NCBI GenBank assembly: GCA_003665825.1
Contig: QPFY01000001.1
Span: forward strand, 117,001 to 181,000
Length of the DNA stretch: 64,000 nt
Direction: 5' to 3'
DNA from: Microbotryum silenes-acaulis
Taxonomy: Eukaryota > Basidiomycota > Microbotryomycetes > Microbotryales > Microbotryaceae
How positions within the stretch are numbered: position 1 is the stretch's first letter; every line of letters begins with the position of its first letter. The translations under genes were made by a program, and so were the position numbers. The notes under the pieces were generated by a model. That model did not search any database and was not told the DNA's origin. It worked only from the letters and a program-made list of their open reading frames with translations. Positions 13,560 through 25,423 of the stretch are shown one piece after another.

Positions 13560-13846
13560 ATTACTCCTGGAACAAACAGAAACAGTTTTCTTGGCTTGCC
13601 CGTCGTTGTCGTCGCTCGAATGAAATCCAGTATCGTTCCGTACCGCTCTCGCAGTCAGTACGCTGTTCGAGGATCCTCGAGATTGCAGGTTCGATGAGTA
13701 AGGAGGGGGGACAAAAAAAAGTAAATCGCATCCGTCCAATAGAGAGAGAGAGGAAAACAAGCGAAAAAGAAAAGGGGCGCGCTCCAACGAAAAAAGCCTG
13801 TTTTAGCCCGAGGTCATCAACACGCTGTTCGATTGGAGGGATCAAG

Positions 13847-15274
13847 TTAGCAAACACGCTTATCGCTGCTCTTCGCGGCAACCCCGCTCAGCTTGAAGAC
13901 TGACTGATTATCATCGAAGGTCGAATAGAGGTGACCCTCCTCCTGTAGCAAGCCGAGTTGTTGGATCGCCTGGTGGTGCGGCACACCGGCGGACCTGGCG
14001 ATGTGTTGGATGTTGACGCCTTCTGGCGCTTGCGGAATGAAGTCCCTGATGAACTGCATGAGCTTGCGCTGGACGGGCGGGAAGTCGGCAAAAGGGTCGC
14101 CTCCAGCTCCAGCACCGTTGGCGGCCCCGTCGTAGGGGTTGTTGGCGTCGTACTGGCCACCGGCTTGGTTGTGGATCGCGTAGCCGGCTGCGCCATTCGC
14201 CTTCCCCGGCTATCGTTACCAATCCGAAATTGATGAGTAACGGAGTCGAAAAATGCCCCAACGACTGATGCTCTGCACTTACGGGCCCTCGGGTGAGGAA
14301 CAGACTGGCGTGGACGCATTCGATCGCGTGATACAAAACTTCGTTCTTGTCCTCAACGAGGCGCATTCGTGTGCAGTGGATAGACCGCTTATTGTGGAAG
14401 ACCTTGATCGTGCCGAGAATACGAACGTATGTGTTGATGCTGGGGTGTAGGATCCGAGTCGGATGAAGAAGAAGGTATGTCAGCGTTCGGGCCAACGGTT
14501 CGGTCGCGCGAAAAATTTCAACGACTGACTCGAATTCGCTCGCCGCCGCTTCCACGTCGCCATCGATCCATCTTCGCACATCGATCTGGCCTGGAATCAG
14601 TACGTCAAAAGTATGAGCTGAGAATCCACGTACGCCTCCTGTTCGCTCGACAAGGTTGTTGTACGCACCTGTCCCGTCCTCGACAAGGTAAGCGAGATGA
14701 GTCGCTGAGCTGTTGACATTGCGAACGCAGGCGACGAATGTGATCTAAGAGTTTGAGCGAAATAAGCTTCTGTTTGGTACGGACAAGCGGTTGCTGCTAG
14801 CACCGTCCAACACCGCGCTGAGCCTCGACCTCGCTCGCGTCGGCGCGCCAAGCCCAGCGTTGGCATCCACTATCCGCTGTCGACCACTGGGCCTTGATAG
14901 TATACGAGCTTGCCATGGCACCGGACTCACATCTTTTGCCTCCTTCTCGTCGATGAACAAGTCCGCGTCCGGGTGGGCCTGGGAAGCGTTGAGGATCTGG
15001 TGGATCGTCACCGGTCGCAGCGACGAAGGGCCGTTGCGCTGCACGAGCAACCCGAACAGCACCGGTATGAGCACTCGCGCATCGACGTATTATTACTAAG
15101 TCGTACCCTACCGCAAACCCACCTTTGATCCACCGTCTCCTGGACTGCTCGCGGCGCCTCCTTGCGAGCCGCGCATGAATCCACCGCCGGCGCCGTGACC
15201 TGTGCAGTGGCAACGCATACCTCGTCAATGCCAGCTGACAAAGGGAGATGACTGCGCGACATACTGTGATCCAT
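13847..15274 (-). CDS. RFA2: Replication protein A 32-kDa subunit
   Basis: Middle subunit of the heterotrimeric ssDNA-binding complex used in replication, repair and recombination. Splice phase predicts a 10-nt first coding exon (15265-15274, ATGGATCACA), a gtatgt donor, and exon 2 at 15123-15199 encoding HGAGGGFMRGSQGGAASSPG, the Gly/Ser-rich phosphorylated N-terminus of RPA2. Then come SLRPVTIHQILNASQAHPD, the OB-fold DNA-binding domain D (RILGTIKVFHNKRSIHCTRM; CVHASLFLTRGP), and a C-terminal winged helix (IRDFIPQAPEGVNIQHIARS) that in other species binds repair partners. It ends ...LSGVAAKSSDKRVC at the TAA 13847-13849. A naive reading from the same ATG without the first intron leaves the conserved frame, so the micro-exon model is preferred. 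Confidence 0.9.
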
Positions 15275-15858
15275 TTTTGTTTTGTGTGTGAGGGTGGGTG
15301 TGGGTGCGCGTGTGATGAGCGAGACGGGCGAGAAATGGCGGGAGGGACAGAGAGCGATGGGCTGCGACTTGGGGTGGGACGCGACTTGACTGATAACGCG
15401 TTGACGCGCGCCGATCGTTTTCGAGTCGTTCGCGGCCGCGCAAATTTGGCCGGCCCCATTTGACATCTCGCTCCGACAGTTCCAACTAGGGACTTGTACT
15501 GCAGTGAGCGCGATCTGAGACGCAAGCCGAATTGCCGTGGTATACCCGTGACGAGCAAAGCATACATTTCAAGCGATCGTTTCAAAGAGGATGGTCATAG
15601 ATGACAAACACGGTGCTCGTTCGTCAAGCATCGAGTAGTAACAATATCAGCCCAGGCGCGAGAAGGCCATCGGGTCCACGGAAGCAACCGTCTCTTATTA
15701 CGACCCGGAAACCCATATAGAAAAGCTACAGCAGCTTCAAATTTGCTGAAACAAACAGTCAAGTTGATTAAACGCCCACGAGCATATTGTATAGTATACA
15801 AAGCAGATACATACATTCGCCCGCGCATAATCGCACGGGGATTTGGTTGCGCAGCCCA
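15275..15858. promoter_or_regulatory. Intergenic: RFA2 promoter side and LtrA-family gene 3' side
   Basis: About 580 bases holding the RFA2 promoter and the 3' region of the next minus-strand gene. A GT-rich stretch (about 15281-15313) lies just upstream of the RFA2 start. Nothing else recognised. Confidence 0.4.
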
Positions 15859-18303
15859 TCAGTGAGGAGCATGCATCGACTCGCTGCCTCTACCATCCTC
15901 GGCTCCCTTGTCGAGACTTGCATCCTCCTCATCCTCGACGGGGCGATGATCCTCGTGCTCGACGATATCGACTCCGAGCTTGGCCCAGACCTCGAAGATG
16001 ACCATCGCACTCGCGATGCCGACGTAGATGCCGAGGAACGCGAGGTCCTTAATCGACTTGATCATAGGAAGCAGAGCAAAAATGATTGCGACGACGAGAC
16101 GGACCGAGGCACGGAACGCCTGTCGTTGATGATGATGATGAAAAAGAACATAGTCAGCAATCTGCAATCTGAGACCATATGGTGGGGGGAACTCACAGCG
16201 TTGACGCGAGATGACCCAGCCGGATCCAAAGATTGGTGGAGGATGCCGAGCACGGTGATGCAAAGCAGTGCCACGCCCATTCCACCGCCATACTGCCAGC
16301 GGATACCTTGCGAAACCTACAAGCAGCGATAACAGCACGCGAATATCAGCTCAACTCACGGAAGTAGATCCATAGTATGCATTGATGCGTACTCACCTCT
16401 TCGTTTTGGACCAACTTTGCCAACGCCGCACTCGCTAGGATCAATCCCGTGCACAGAGGCCAGTGGGTAATGTCCCAAACGACGTTCGTGAACCAGTGCC
16501 TTCGAATCGCGTGTAAAAACTTCTTGGACAGCGCTGCATCAAAGTAGACGGCGTTGACGATAAACGCGACGGTGAGCCCGAAGACCGCTCTTGCAAATTC
16601 GTACGACAGGCCATAGGTCCCTGGCTTGGCCACGAACAAAACCGAGATGACCGACTCGCCGTGGACGATCGTGACGAAAGCTGCTGTCCTCTCGACCACT
16701 GTGAGCAAAGCGGAGAATCGCATCGTGTATTAGCAGGAGGTCGCCAAGGTGTGCCCCAAGGCTGTCACGAGGAGACTGACTGTGCTCCAGATTGACAGCA
16801 GGAATCATTTTGATCCCTACTCCGATGGGCACTTGGCTGGCATCCGCAATTTCGCCGTCCTCCGCTCGTTGCTTGGCCTTGCGCATCCATTGCCGCCTCG
16901 TGACCGAGACGATGACGCCGACTGAGAAGCGCGACCCGATTTCGACGGCCGCACCAACCGCGGCAAGGATCGCCGTCGCTCGGAGCGAAGGCGCCCAGAT
17001 GCATCCCATGAAAATGAGCGAAACGATAGTGAGGGCAGCAGCTCGGGCAAGAAATGCGGAGCGGAAATCAGTCATCTCCCACGCGTAGCCGACAAAAGTC
17101 AGGACTGCGTTAGAAAATGGTAACAATTGTGCGAGAAGGTCAGCGTCGATAGGAGGGCAGGATCCAGCAGGCGAGACAGACTCGGTGGGAACACGCCATA
17201 CTTCGAATGAGCTTGGCGACGAGGAAGAAAATGGTGGCAGCCACGATGGCGTGCTGCTGACCACCGTAGCCGATGATCTCGGAAGCAGTGGCTGTTTCGC
17301 CACTCGTGACCGCCGCCGCTGATCGTCGTAACAGCCTACGAGCCACCTCCAACGCGGCCTGGCCTTCTTCAGCAACGTGCAATTCAATAGCCGACGCGTT
17401 CGAGCTGTATCCGACCAGACAGATGAGGATAGCAAGCGTCTGAATGCGCTGCGAGACGTCACTGTGGGTTCCGATAAAAGTTTAAAATGTGCATCAGCGC
17501 AAGAAATATGATCTCCCAAATCGAGGCCATGGGAACTCAAAGCTCACTCTACGCCTGAGACATTCTGCCAGTTCCTGTAGTCGCTCCAAATGCTCCACGC
17601 GGGGTAAAACGTTAAGATGACCTTGGCGAGCGAAAGTCCCGAGACGTGCTCCGAAGCGGCATCCGCGAGTTGGTGCACGATGCCTGATTTGGACAGCGCG
17701 ATCTTGATATCAGCAACGAGCTCGTGCCCCATGTATCTTTGAAGGTTTGAAACCCACTCACCAACCAGGATCAAGTCAAAGATGAGCTCGAAGCGGGAGG
17801 GCACTCGTTCGACTCGCTCCCGGAAAAGCCTTCTGTTCGACAGCCATTGTCGGACCACAGGAGGTTTGAACACGTCGTTTAGACACATGAGCTGTTGGCA
17901 TACGCAAGTGTCTCCAGAGTGTCAACAATTTCTTGGGACATTCAGCGTTGGGCCTCTGGTCCATCTGAGAGCAAAACTTTGCCGGGTGCCAGTGTCGCTC
18001 CCGATGCCCGAGTCGACGCGTCCCCACACCACCTTCCCTCGGGCGGTCCAGCCGCGGCGGGGCAACCTCGGCATGACGTACATCGTGATCATCGCTCAAA
18101 TCGCAGTTGCCACTCTTGCCATCCTTGAAGCTGTTGCCGCTCCTCGTCGAGCGTCGGCTGATCGCAGGTGTTCCACTCTCGAGGAAGACGATCCCTCCTC
18201 GCACGGGACCGAACTGTTGAATGTGCTCGGGGTCCTCTTCGGCATGGGCATGTGATGAAGCGACTGGGGTGGAAGTCGATCCTGCTGTCGGGAATCCCGC
18301 CAT
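15859..18303 (-). CDS. LtrA-family multi-pass membrane protein
   Basis: Related to bacterial 'low temperature requirement A' proteins (Pfam family LtrA), which also occur in fungi; the substrate is unknown. Two signatures are visible. Near the N-terminus is SRFELIFDLILVG followed by IVHQLADAASEH across an intron (family pattern: FELFFDLxFV...LA). Near the C-terminus is VERTAAFVTIVHGESVISVL (family: ERxGLFxIIxLGE). Between and after them are several hydrophobic segments, for example AALTIVSLIFMGCIWAP and FARAVFGLTVAFIVNAVYF, consistent with 8 or more membrane spans. The tail is acidic and ends ...GRGSESMHAPH. Preferred model: exon 1 at 18082-18303 (MAGFPTAGSTSTPVASS...SDDHD), intron 17892-18081 (gtacgt donor, caacag acceptor), exon 2 from 17891 in phase (LMCLNDVFKPPVVRQW). 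An alternative start is the ATG at 17888. One intron holds a (GAT)n run near 16127. Confidence 0.8.
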
Positions 18304-19684
18304 CGTTGAGCGGTGTGGACACCGCAGAGGTGGTCGTCGCGTGTGCGCTGAGGCGCTCGATCCGAGCTCAAGTCGAGCCCCGCCGCCGCGCCTGTAGCCG
18401 GCCAGATCCAATCCGAAAAGCCAAGCTTTTCGTCTTCTCAGCTTCCACGCTCAGTACTAGTTGCTCAGCTGTCAGCTCCCCGATAGAGTCCGCCGTAAAC
18501 GCCTCACCTTGTTCATCTGCAGGGTACATATAAGCCCCCATATTTCATGGGCCAAAGTAGGTGCGAATTGTACGCGGCCTGAATATCCTCGCGCGAGGGC
18601 GGCTGCACGTGATTTACCCACAAATTGTTCCGCGGAGTTACCAAGCCGGCAACGGAACTGGCTATACGGCTAATCTCTGGTGACTAAGATCGATCGACAT
18701 GCAGCGGAATCCGAGGAGCCAATCTGGGCTAAGCTGGGCGGACCAATGGGCTGGATCGATCTTCTACAGCAGGGACAACCATCCTTATGTGCTCCATGAT
18801 TTCGGCACTTTACAGAGGGGTACAGGGCAGAACCAGTTACGAGCCACGAGAGGTCAAAATCAGGAAACAGATGCAACAGGTTTCCGTCCCGACCTTCCGA
18901 TGACATTTCTCTCGGGTGCATTTCGATCAGGCCCGCCAAAAGAGCTTCTTTAAAAGGCAAGTCGAACGTGCGCCGCTGCCAGGGCTTGCGAGCCCCTGCG
19001 CCCTGGTCCGCCTCGGATGCCTCGCCGCTGCTGAAAACCCTTGCCCACGTGAGCGCCTTTCGCGAGTCCAGCACCACGTGCGGAAGGCCGGCGCGGTGCC
19101 ACAGGCGCTAGCCGGCGCTTGATCGACACAGGGTGTGTCATGCCCGCGCGCTGACAAACACCGAGAGCGAGCGCCCCCTTGGCGTAGTCTCCTATAACCA
19201 GGTTCGGCACTGCCGGCAACTGGCAAATGGTCATGGGATCAAGATGAATGTTTCACCTAATCAGTCAAACCTGACTGGGGCACCAATGCGGTTACGGTAG
19301 GTACTGATAGGGGCGACTGGATGGCGACATTCTGAAACCTCTGCCCAGCAGGAAAATCTGCCCATCCGACGCAGATAAGCACGTGTCTGGACATAGGTTT
19401 GCTGTTGCGACCGTCAACCCGGCGGTCCGCAGGGCCCGATTGTCTGGGCCATATATCCACGACTAATCTTAGTCTAGCAAGCCCCAATGAGCCTTTTTGG
19501 CATCTTGCGTGTGACCCTCCGCGCACCATGACTGCAGATCACGTCGACCGTCCGCCTCTTCACCCCCTACCGTCATCTTTCTCATCTTACTACTTCGCCC
19601 TCGACCCAGTGCTCCTTGTGTCCTCGCATCTGATTCGACGCCCATCTCCTGCCCCCTCGCTCCCCGCTCCCTTTCGCGCGCGCG
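18304..19684. other. Intergenic region between two divergent genes
   Basis: About 1.4 kb upstream of both the LtrA-family gene and the secreted-protein gene, so it should hold both promoters. A minus-strand frame (18670-19077) is open but has no recognisable domain. Its proximal ATG-like start and lack of splice signals do not support a gene. Confidence 0.4.
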
Positions 19685-22287
19685 ATGCGTCCCCTGAGTC
19701 AGTGGGCGACGCTCCTTTCCTTGGCATTGCTCGTTCGTGGCGACACGAACGTGGTGTTCAAGACGGTTCACCCCGAAGGCAGCGATTACGCAACAAAAGG
19801 GTTGGTCCATCCGGGATGGATCGAGGATCGGAAAAGTCTCGAGAGCGTAGACCTGTCCGCGGTGCTCGATCTACAGGATGACGAGGTTTTTTCCTGGGTC
19901 GGAGAAAAAGGTGCGCGTTTGGGACGAGGCCTGTGCGCAAGGAAGAGCCTGGAAACTTTCCATTATTCAGACCAGTTTGTTGACGTCTTCTTCTGTACCT
20001 ATTCTACCTCGCAGATGATACTGGTCACGTACACCTCGCTACGATGGAGGTGGAGACGTACAAGCATGAAAAGGCCAGTTCTCTCACCTCTCCTGCACAT
20101 TCGCCTCCCTTCGGGGGCCCGCTGCTACGAGCCATTGCTCTAACGTGTCCGTGACCTTTTGCGTATCCGATGTTGCAGATCATCAACATGCAACGCTTTT
20201 CCAAACTGCTCGCCCGCGTCATGTGTGGTACATCGCACACCACCATCGTCTTTCAATCCCAACCAGCCTTCCATTACGCGGTCCAAGCGTGGTCGTCGTG
20301 GGTCCAAGCGGAACCCGATCACCTCATCGTGCTCTTCGCCAACTGGGCAGGGTGTATGCTCACCGAAGACACGCTCAAGCCTTTCCACTTTCACGATATG
20401 TCTTTCGATCCTGCGCGCCTCGAGATTACCCTTCACGGCGTCGAGACGGACTGGAAGACGGCGACGCATACTTCGCGACTCGCGATCGGCCTGCCGCCGG
20501 GGAAGACCGTCGACGACTTGATGGAGGAGCCGCACAAATCGAAGCGATCGTTCTGGCATAAGATCGGAAAGATCTTTCACAAGGTGGTGGGGATAGTCTT
20601 TCACGAATACCGGTTGGGGCCACTCACCATCGACCTCAACCATAGAGGGACCGTCGAGCACACAAATAATTCCCCAGATCCGAAGGGCCTCCGTTCAACA
20701 ACGACTTGCGACGACTGCGGAGCGTACGGATCGATCGATCTTTCACTGGTGATCATCACGCTCGCGAAGGTCCCAATCTCATCCTCCATTGAGGTCGTAA
20801 CGCGCAAAGTCGGCGTGAAGGCTCATTTGAAGGTCGATGCAACGGTCAGTCGTGCTGGTGCTCTCACACCAACTCCTTTGTCAAGTCGCTGTGCCCCGAT
20901 TCCGCTGCGGCGCTCGTCGCCCGACCGAACTTCTGATCACTGACAGGACCCTATCGACGGACTTGTAGGCTACCATCCCAGGGTCATTCGGCTGGGGCGC
21001 CACGCTCCTCAAAGTTCCAGTGCCTCGATTATCGTTCTCCATTGCGAACATTTTCGACATGGGCGTGTTCATCACCGTCGGATGGGGCTACGGCATCTCA
21101 AATTTGAAAGGACATTTGCAATTCGATAAGACCGTCTACCTCGGGCTCAGTGACGGTATGGGGTTGCGTCTCTATGCGCCCGGCGTCCCTAGGGCCCTGG
21201 GGAAATGGGGAATCACTCACACGTCCACACCACTCAGCATCACCGGCGTGGGTTCGGGCACACTTTCCGCAAGTGTGAGTCTGGCAATAAGTCTCAAGAT
21301 CATCCTCCATGGAGTACTGGGTAAGTTGGGCTTTTCACCTCTCTTTTCTACAACCTAATGTCGCTGATTTGTTCGGTTCATGTGTGACGGCATTCGCTTG
21401 CTTTGTTCGTGTGTCGCGGGCATGGCAGCTTTGTCCCCAGCGTCAGTCTCACTCGGTGCTGGCCCTTCAATTAGTAAGCGTGCTTTGCAAAGAACGACTC
21501 GTCGATCATTATATTGTGATACTGACGAATGGTCGCCTACCAACCACTTCCACTTCCCAGTTGTCGGAGTTGCAGGCCCAGGCGCGGGCCCTTGCTCGGC
21601 TGTAGCGCGAGCGGGCGGTGAGTGTCACCTGTCACACCACAGGCCCACACGGATCGTACGGTCATCAGTCTTGTGCTTTGATGTTATTGCTGCTCAATCA
21701 AATCGAACTCCTCTCTTTCAACAGGCCACACGCTCTTTGTCCAACCCAAGATCGGAATCGCGCTTTCTGTCGGGGCATCGTTAGGCGCCAATCCGTGGGG
21801 TGCTGGTATCTCGATCGGCAAGAGATCGCTCGAAAATAATTTCGGCCACCCCATAGACAACGGCTCGACTGCCTTCAACATTCATCCTACCCACGACACC
21901 TGGTTCGAAAAAACGGACCAGTCCGGGAACGAGCACGTGCCTGACCCCAATCCCGGCAACCCCATTGACAACGGCTCGACTACCTTCCACATTCATCCTA
22001 CCCACGACACCTGGTTCGAAAAACCGGACCAGTCCAGGAACGAGCACGTGCCTGAGCCCAATCCATTCGGACGCGGCTTCAACGATTCGAAATTCCTGAG
22101 CTTCGGTGTATCGACACCACTTTACAGGTGGACGATGAATATCGGCCCTGGAATATGCTTCCACACGAACTGGAAACGACACGACGTCGCGAGATCCCAT
22201 CCACGGGATCTGGTCACGAAGACGACCGATTTACTCTCGTTGGAAGATTTCGAGTCGCTAGGTGTCGACCGTGCTCCAGAGGAGTAA
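19685..22287 (+). CDS. Secreted protein of unknown function (possible DUF7029/DUF7223-like)
   Basis: Starts MRPLSQWATLLSLALLVRG, a clear signal peptide, followed by TNVVFKTVHPEG. Exons deduced: about 19685-19910; one from about 20014 in the frame DDTGHVHLATMEVETYKHEK; 20180-20850 (IINMQRFSKLLARVMCGT ... DHLIVLFANWAGCML ... STTTCDDCGAYGSIDLSL); from about 20967 (ATIPGSFGWGATLLKVPVPR); and 3' exons ending ...SLGVDRAPEE. The CxxCxxxGSID-like block after a first beta-rich domain resembles the layout of fungal secreted proteins with DUF7029/DUF7223 domains; this is recalled resemblance, not a search. Near the C-terminus is a 37-residue in-frame tandem duplication. Joins between 21300 and 21740 are uncertain. 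Likely exported to the cell surface or medium. Confidence 0.6.
21850..22071 (+). repeat. Two-copy 111-bp in-frame tandem repeat
   Basis: Two copies, 21850-21960 and 21961-22071, each coding 37 residues beginning PIDNGST and containing HPTHDTWFEK and NEHVP. They differ at a handful of positions, so the duplication is fairly recent. It lies within the secreted-protein gene. Confidence 0.85.
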
Positions 22288-22759
22288 AGCTGCTGCGCAC
22301 CCAGCCAATTTCTCTTCGCGCGCCCGAGACGATCCCCAGCATTCGTCATTCATCCTCCTCAACTCCGCATCAAGTCCTCCTAATGTCTCGAGCGCTCCCG
22401 ATTCCGTCCCGTCTCTCCGAGGTTTCTGTGCTTTATGTCAGGTCCACCGCTAGTTGTTCTGTAATCCGTTCAAATTAATCGTCAGTCCGTTCAAATTAGT
22501 TGCCAGTACAACCTAAGTCGCTTTACGCACCACTTTCGAATCGGATCGTGAAGAAGTTTTGTCGTGTTTCACTCAAAGCGCCGAACACGTGTACAGATAG
22601 ATACAGTAAACCCGACGGATGTTACTAGAGTAGACTTACCCGAATTACGGCGCATGCGCCACTACAGAATTATTCGTCAGGCAGCAAAAAACTTATATAA
22701 CACGTTAGATCGAAAGAAAGCAATCAAACCCATACCGCCCAGAGATGTCCCGCATTCCT
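22288..22759. other. Convergent intergenic region
   Basis: About 470 bases between the 3' ends of the secreted-protein gene and the acyltransferase gene. No recognisable gene. A 15-base direct repeat (GTCCGTTCAAATTA-like) occurs near 22465-22499. Confidence 0.4.
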
Positions 22760-25286
22760 TCACTCGTGTCTACCCCTCTCCTCATTTTTATCCAACGCCG
22801 TCAGGTCCAACTGCGACCTCGAACGGCTCCTCGATCCGCGGCGTTTGCGCATCCCGCTCGAAGCGGAGATGGCCGTGCCGGCGTCGGAAGCGGCGCTGTC
22901 GACTGTGGAGACGTGGCCTTGTTCTCGGGAGAGGATGTTGATAACCTGGTATGGCGAGAACAATAGAGTTGAGTCAGCTTCATTTGCTCATGAGGCGACG
23001 AGGAAACGAAAAAAATCAACTGACCTCATCATAATCCGGGTCTTCAGTCGTATACCCACTCGCATACCCACTTGCATAGCCCGACCTCCGTCCCCCCTCA
23101 TCCTCATTCCCACTCTTCGCCCCTTCGTCCGACTCATTACCCATATCCCTCCCATCCCCACCTTTCCCGCCCGCAGACCACCCAAAGAGGTACTCATCGA
23201 CCCACGACAAAGGATGGGTCAAGAACGTCCCCTGCCCCTGCGGTCCATAACTCGACCTCCGCTTCGTCGCATGTTCCGAAACAGGCGCCGGTTTCGCACT
23301 CGGTTGGACGACGCGGTTCGTTTGAAAGTCCTCGAATATCGTGGGCGCCAACTCTTCGACAAGTTGGTTAATCTCAATTTGGAGCGAGGAACGCATCGCG
23401 CGCAACTTGTCGAGTTGCTTGTGATTCCCCGGCAAAACGGAGAGCAATAACGGTCGAATGGATTTGTAGACGTCCATACCGACTTCGCCAAACTTGAGCG
23501 CCGAGATACCAATCAAGGGCAAGCCAACGAGCGTCGCGAGGGGTGCGTAGAGCTGGTACTTGTACCCGAGGTTCAGACGACGCGCGAGGACAGCGGCGCC
23601 GATCGCGTAGAAGGTGTACAGGGTCGGTGCACCGGTGAGCGCAACGAGGACCTTCCACGTCGCGAGCACGTCCTTGCCCTTGATCTTGACCGTCGAGGCG
23701 GCCAACGCTTCCTTGGCCTTCCTGCGACTGATGATCTTGGCCGCGATAAAGATGGGGGCATTGAGGATCACACCAGGCAACGCGAGGATCGACCACGCGC
23801 CGAACAAACCCAATCGATAACAGAGCAGCAGGAACGATCTCCAGAATGGCCGAGCAACACGTTCGATCTGATGGTCCTTCAAGCCCATGTACCTCAACAA
23901 GGTGTTGTACTCCTTGACGCGTACCATCAACTGTTTCAACCGAGGATCGTCACGGTAGGCCTCGTACCCAGCAATGAAGCGCTTGTTGAGTTCGACGATC
24001 TGCCCCAAGGTCAAGTATTGGCCCGGCGGTCGGTACAGCCTCCTTGTCGCTTGGATCAACATCAACGTCTCAAAGTCCGGTGCTCGGACGGTAACGCTCT
24101 TGAGCCCATCGACGACGAGGTCCATAACGTCGCCGATTGCCTTCTTCTTGTCGTCTCCCCCACGTTCGAACGCGCGCACCGAGTCAGAAGGAATATCGAT
24201 CGGCGTACCAAACTCGACGACGGCACGCGAGCGGAACTTGTGCGGGTGAAAGTAGGACAACCCGACAGGAACGATCTGAAGTCGCAGGTTGGGGTCGGCC
24301 GAGAGCGCTCCGAGGGCCATGATCGAGACACCGGCTTTGAGAGGCAAGAGGTCGGTTCGGTCGTGCGATCCGCCTTCGGGGAAGATACCGATGCACCCAC
24401 CCTCGGTCAACTTCTGGTATACCGAGCTGTACATTTTGGATTGATCAACGTAGGGGAGCACCTGCGAGCCGAAAGAGCGTGGCAATAAGTATCCCTTCCC
24501 CCCAACAGCCCACCGACATGACTAGACCGACCTTGTACGCAACCCCCTCTGCTCCTTTATCCATCCACCCGTCCCGCACCTTCTTATTGAACTCCTTCTT
24601 GAGCCTCAGCTTGTGATCATCCATCACCTCGGCAATCTCTACCGAAACGCTCCCCAAGCTCCTCGGCAACATGATCTGGCTCCTCGCCTGCGCGAACGAT
24701 TTCGTAAACTCGGTCGCGCCGTGGCCGATGACGACGGTCGGGTCGTCGGGGGAGAGCGTGATGGTGCCTTTGCCCGGGGTAGCAAGGTCTTGAGCTCGCG
24801 CGACAGGAACTGTAGCAAGGTTTGGGAAAGTTCTACGTAAGTCTCGATAGAAGTGTGAGTTCTTAGAACGTAACGATGTGCTCACTGCTCTGCATCAAGC
24901 GCGCGACTTGACCAATGAATCTGCGGTCCATCGATTTGGCCGCGACGAGGAACGAGATCCGTCGGCCGGCTTCCCTCCTCACTTCCGACATCAACAACAA
25001 CGGGTCCAAGAACTGTCAACCAAGATCGAATCACACAGTAGATCAGCTTCCGCGTCAGCTCTTATCGCGAGCATGAACCCCCCTGAGTACAGAGTACACC
25101 CTGACCGACCTGATTATGATGTGGCCCCACAACAAAAATGACGGCGCCTTCCCCAGCCTTGGGCACCTTCCAAGCGCCCCTGGACCGAATCTCCCTGAAA
25201 AAGATGTTGATCAACGTCTTCCAAAACAGGACCATCAGATCATAAAACATGGACGAGGCCAAGGCGCCCCGACGATGTAGGACCAT
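22760..25286 (-). CDS. SCT1: Glycerol-3-phosphate / DHAP sn-1 acyltransferase
   Basis: ER membrane enzyme transferring an acyl chain to sn-1 of glycerol-3-phosphate, the first step of glycerolipid synthesis (yeast Sct1/Gpt2 type). Exons in order: MVLHRRGALASSMFYDLMVL (ATG 25284-25286), FREIRSRGAWKVPKAGEG, then the catalytic HX4D formed across an intron as VVGPHHNQ|FLDP (HHNQFLDP; the region near 25020 supports FxDPLLLMSEVRREA), SFLVAAKSMDRRFIGQVARL, then a linker, then GCIGIFPEGGSHDRTDLLP, the second acyltransferase block. C-terminal membrane segments include SILALPGVILNAPIFIAAK and LYAPLATLVGLPLIGISAL. The last intron joins DPDYDE to VINILSREQGHVSTV, giving an Arg/Ser-rich tail that ends ...NEERGRHE at 22760. 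Without that intron the frame ends early at 23016. The N-terminus may extend into the upstream low-complexity ORF. Confidence 0.87.
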
Positions 25287-25423
25287 GGCGATGCGCGAGA
25301 GGAGGAACGAGGCGAAGCGGCGCAGAGGTGGGGGGACCAAGAAGCGCAGTAGTCGACGGAGCGAGGAAGGGACGACGACGATCAGTGCCTTGAGCACTTG
25401 GCGCAGGTCCTGGTGGGTGTGCG

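Larger units (their letters stand above)
12004..13846. other. Long intergenic stretch, no gene recognised
   Basis: About 1.8 kb between the convergent ends of RAD1 and RFA2. Short ORFs (for example 12717-12905 minus and 13424-13903 plus) show no domain and no splice logic. It contains a 22-G run and a 21-C run, listed separately. No tRNA B-box with a matching A-box was found by eye. It probably holds the two 3' UTRs plus non-coding DNA. Confidence 0.4.

Noticed and set aside
18670..19077. 135-codon minus-strand ORF in the intergenic region
   Set aside because: No start ATG context, splice signals or recognisable domain; composition fits chance.
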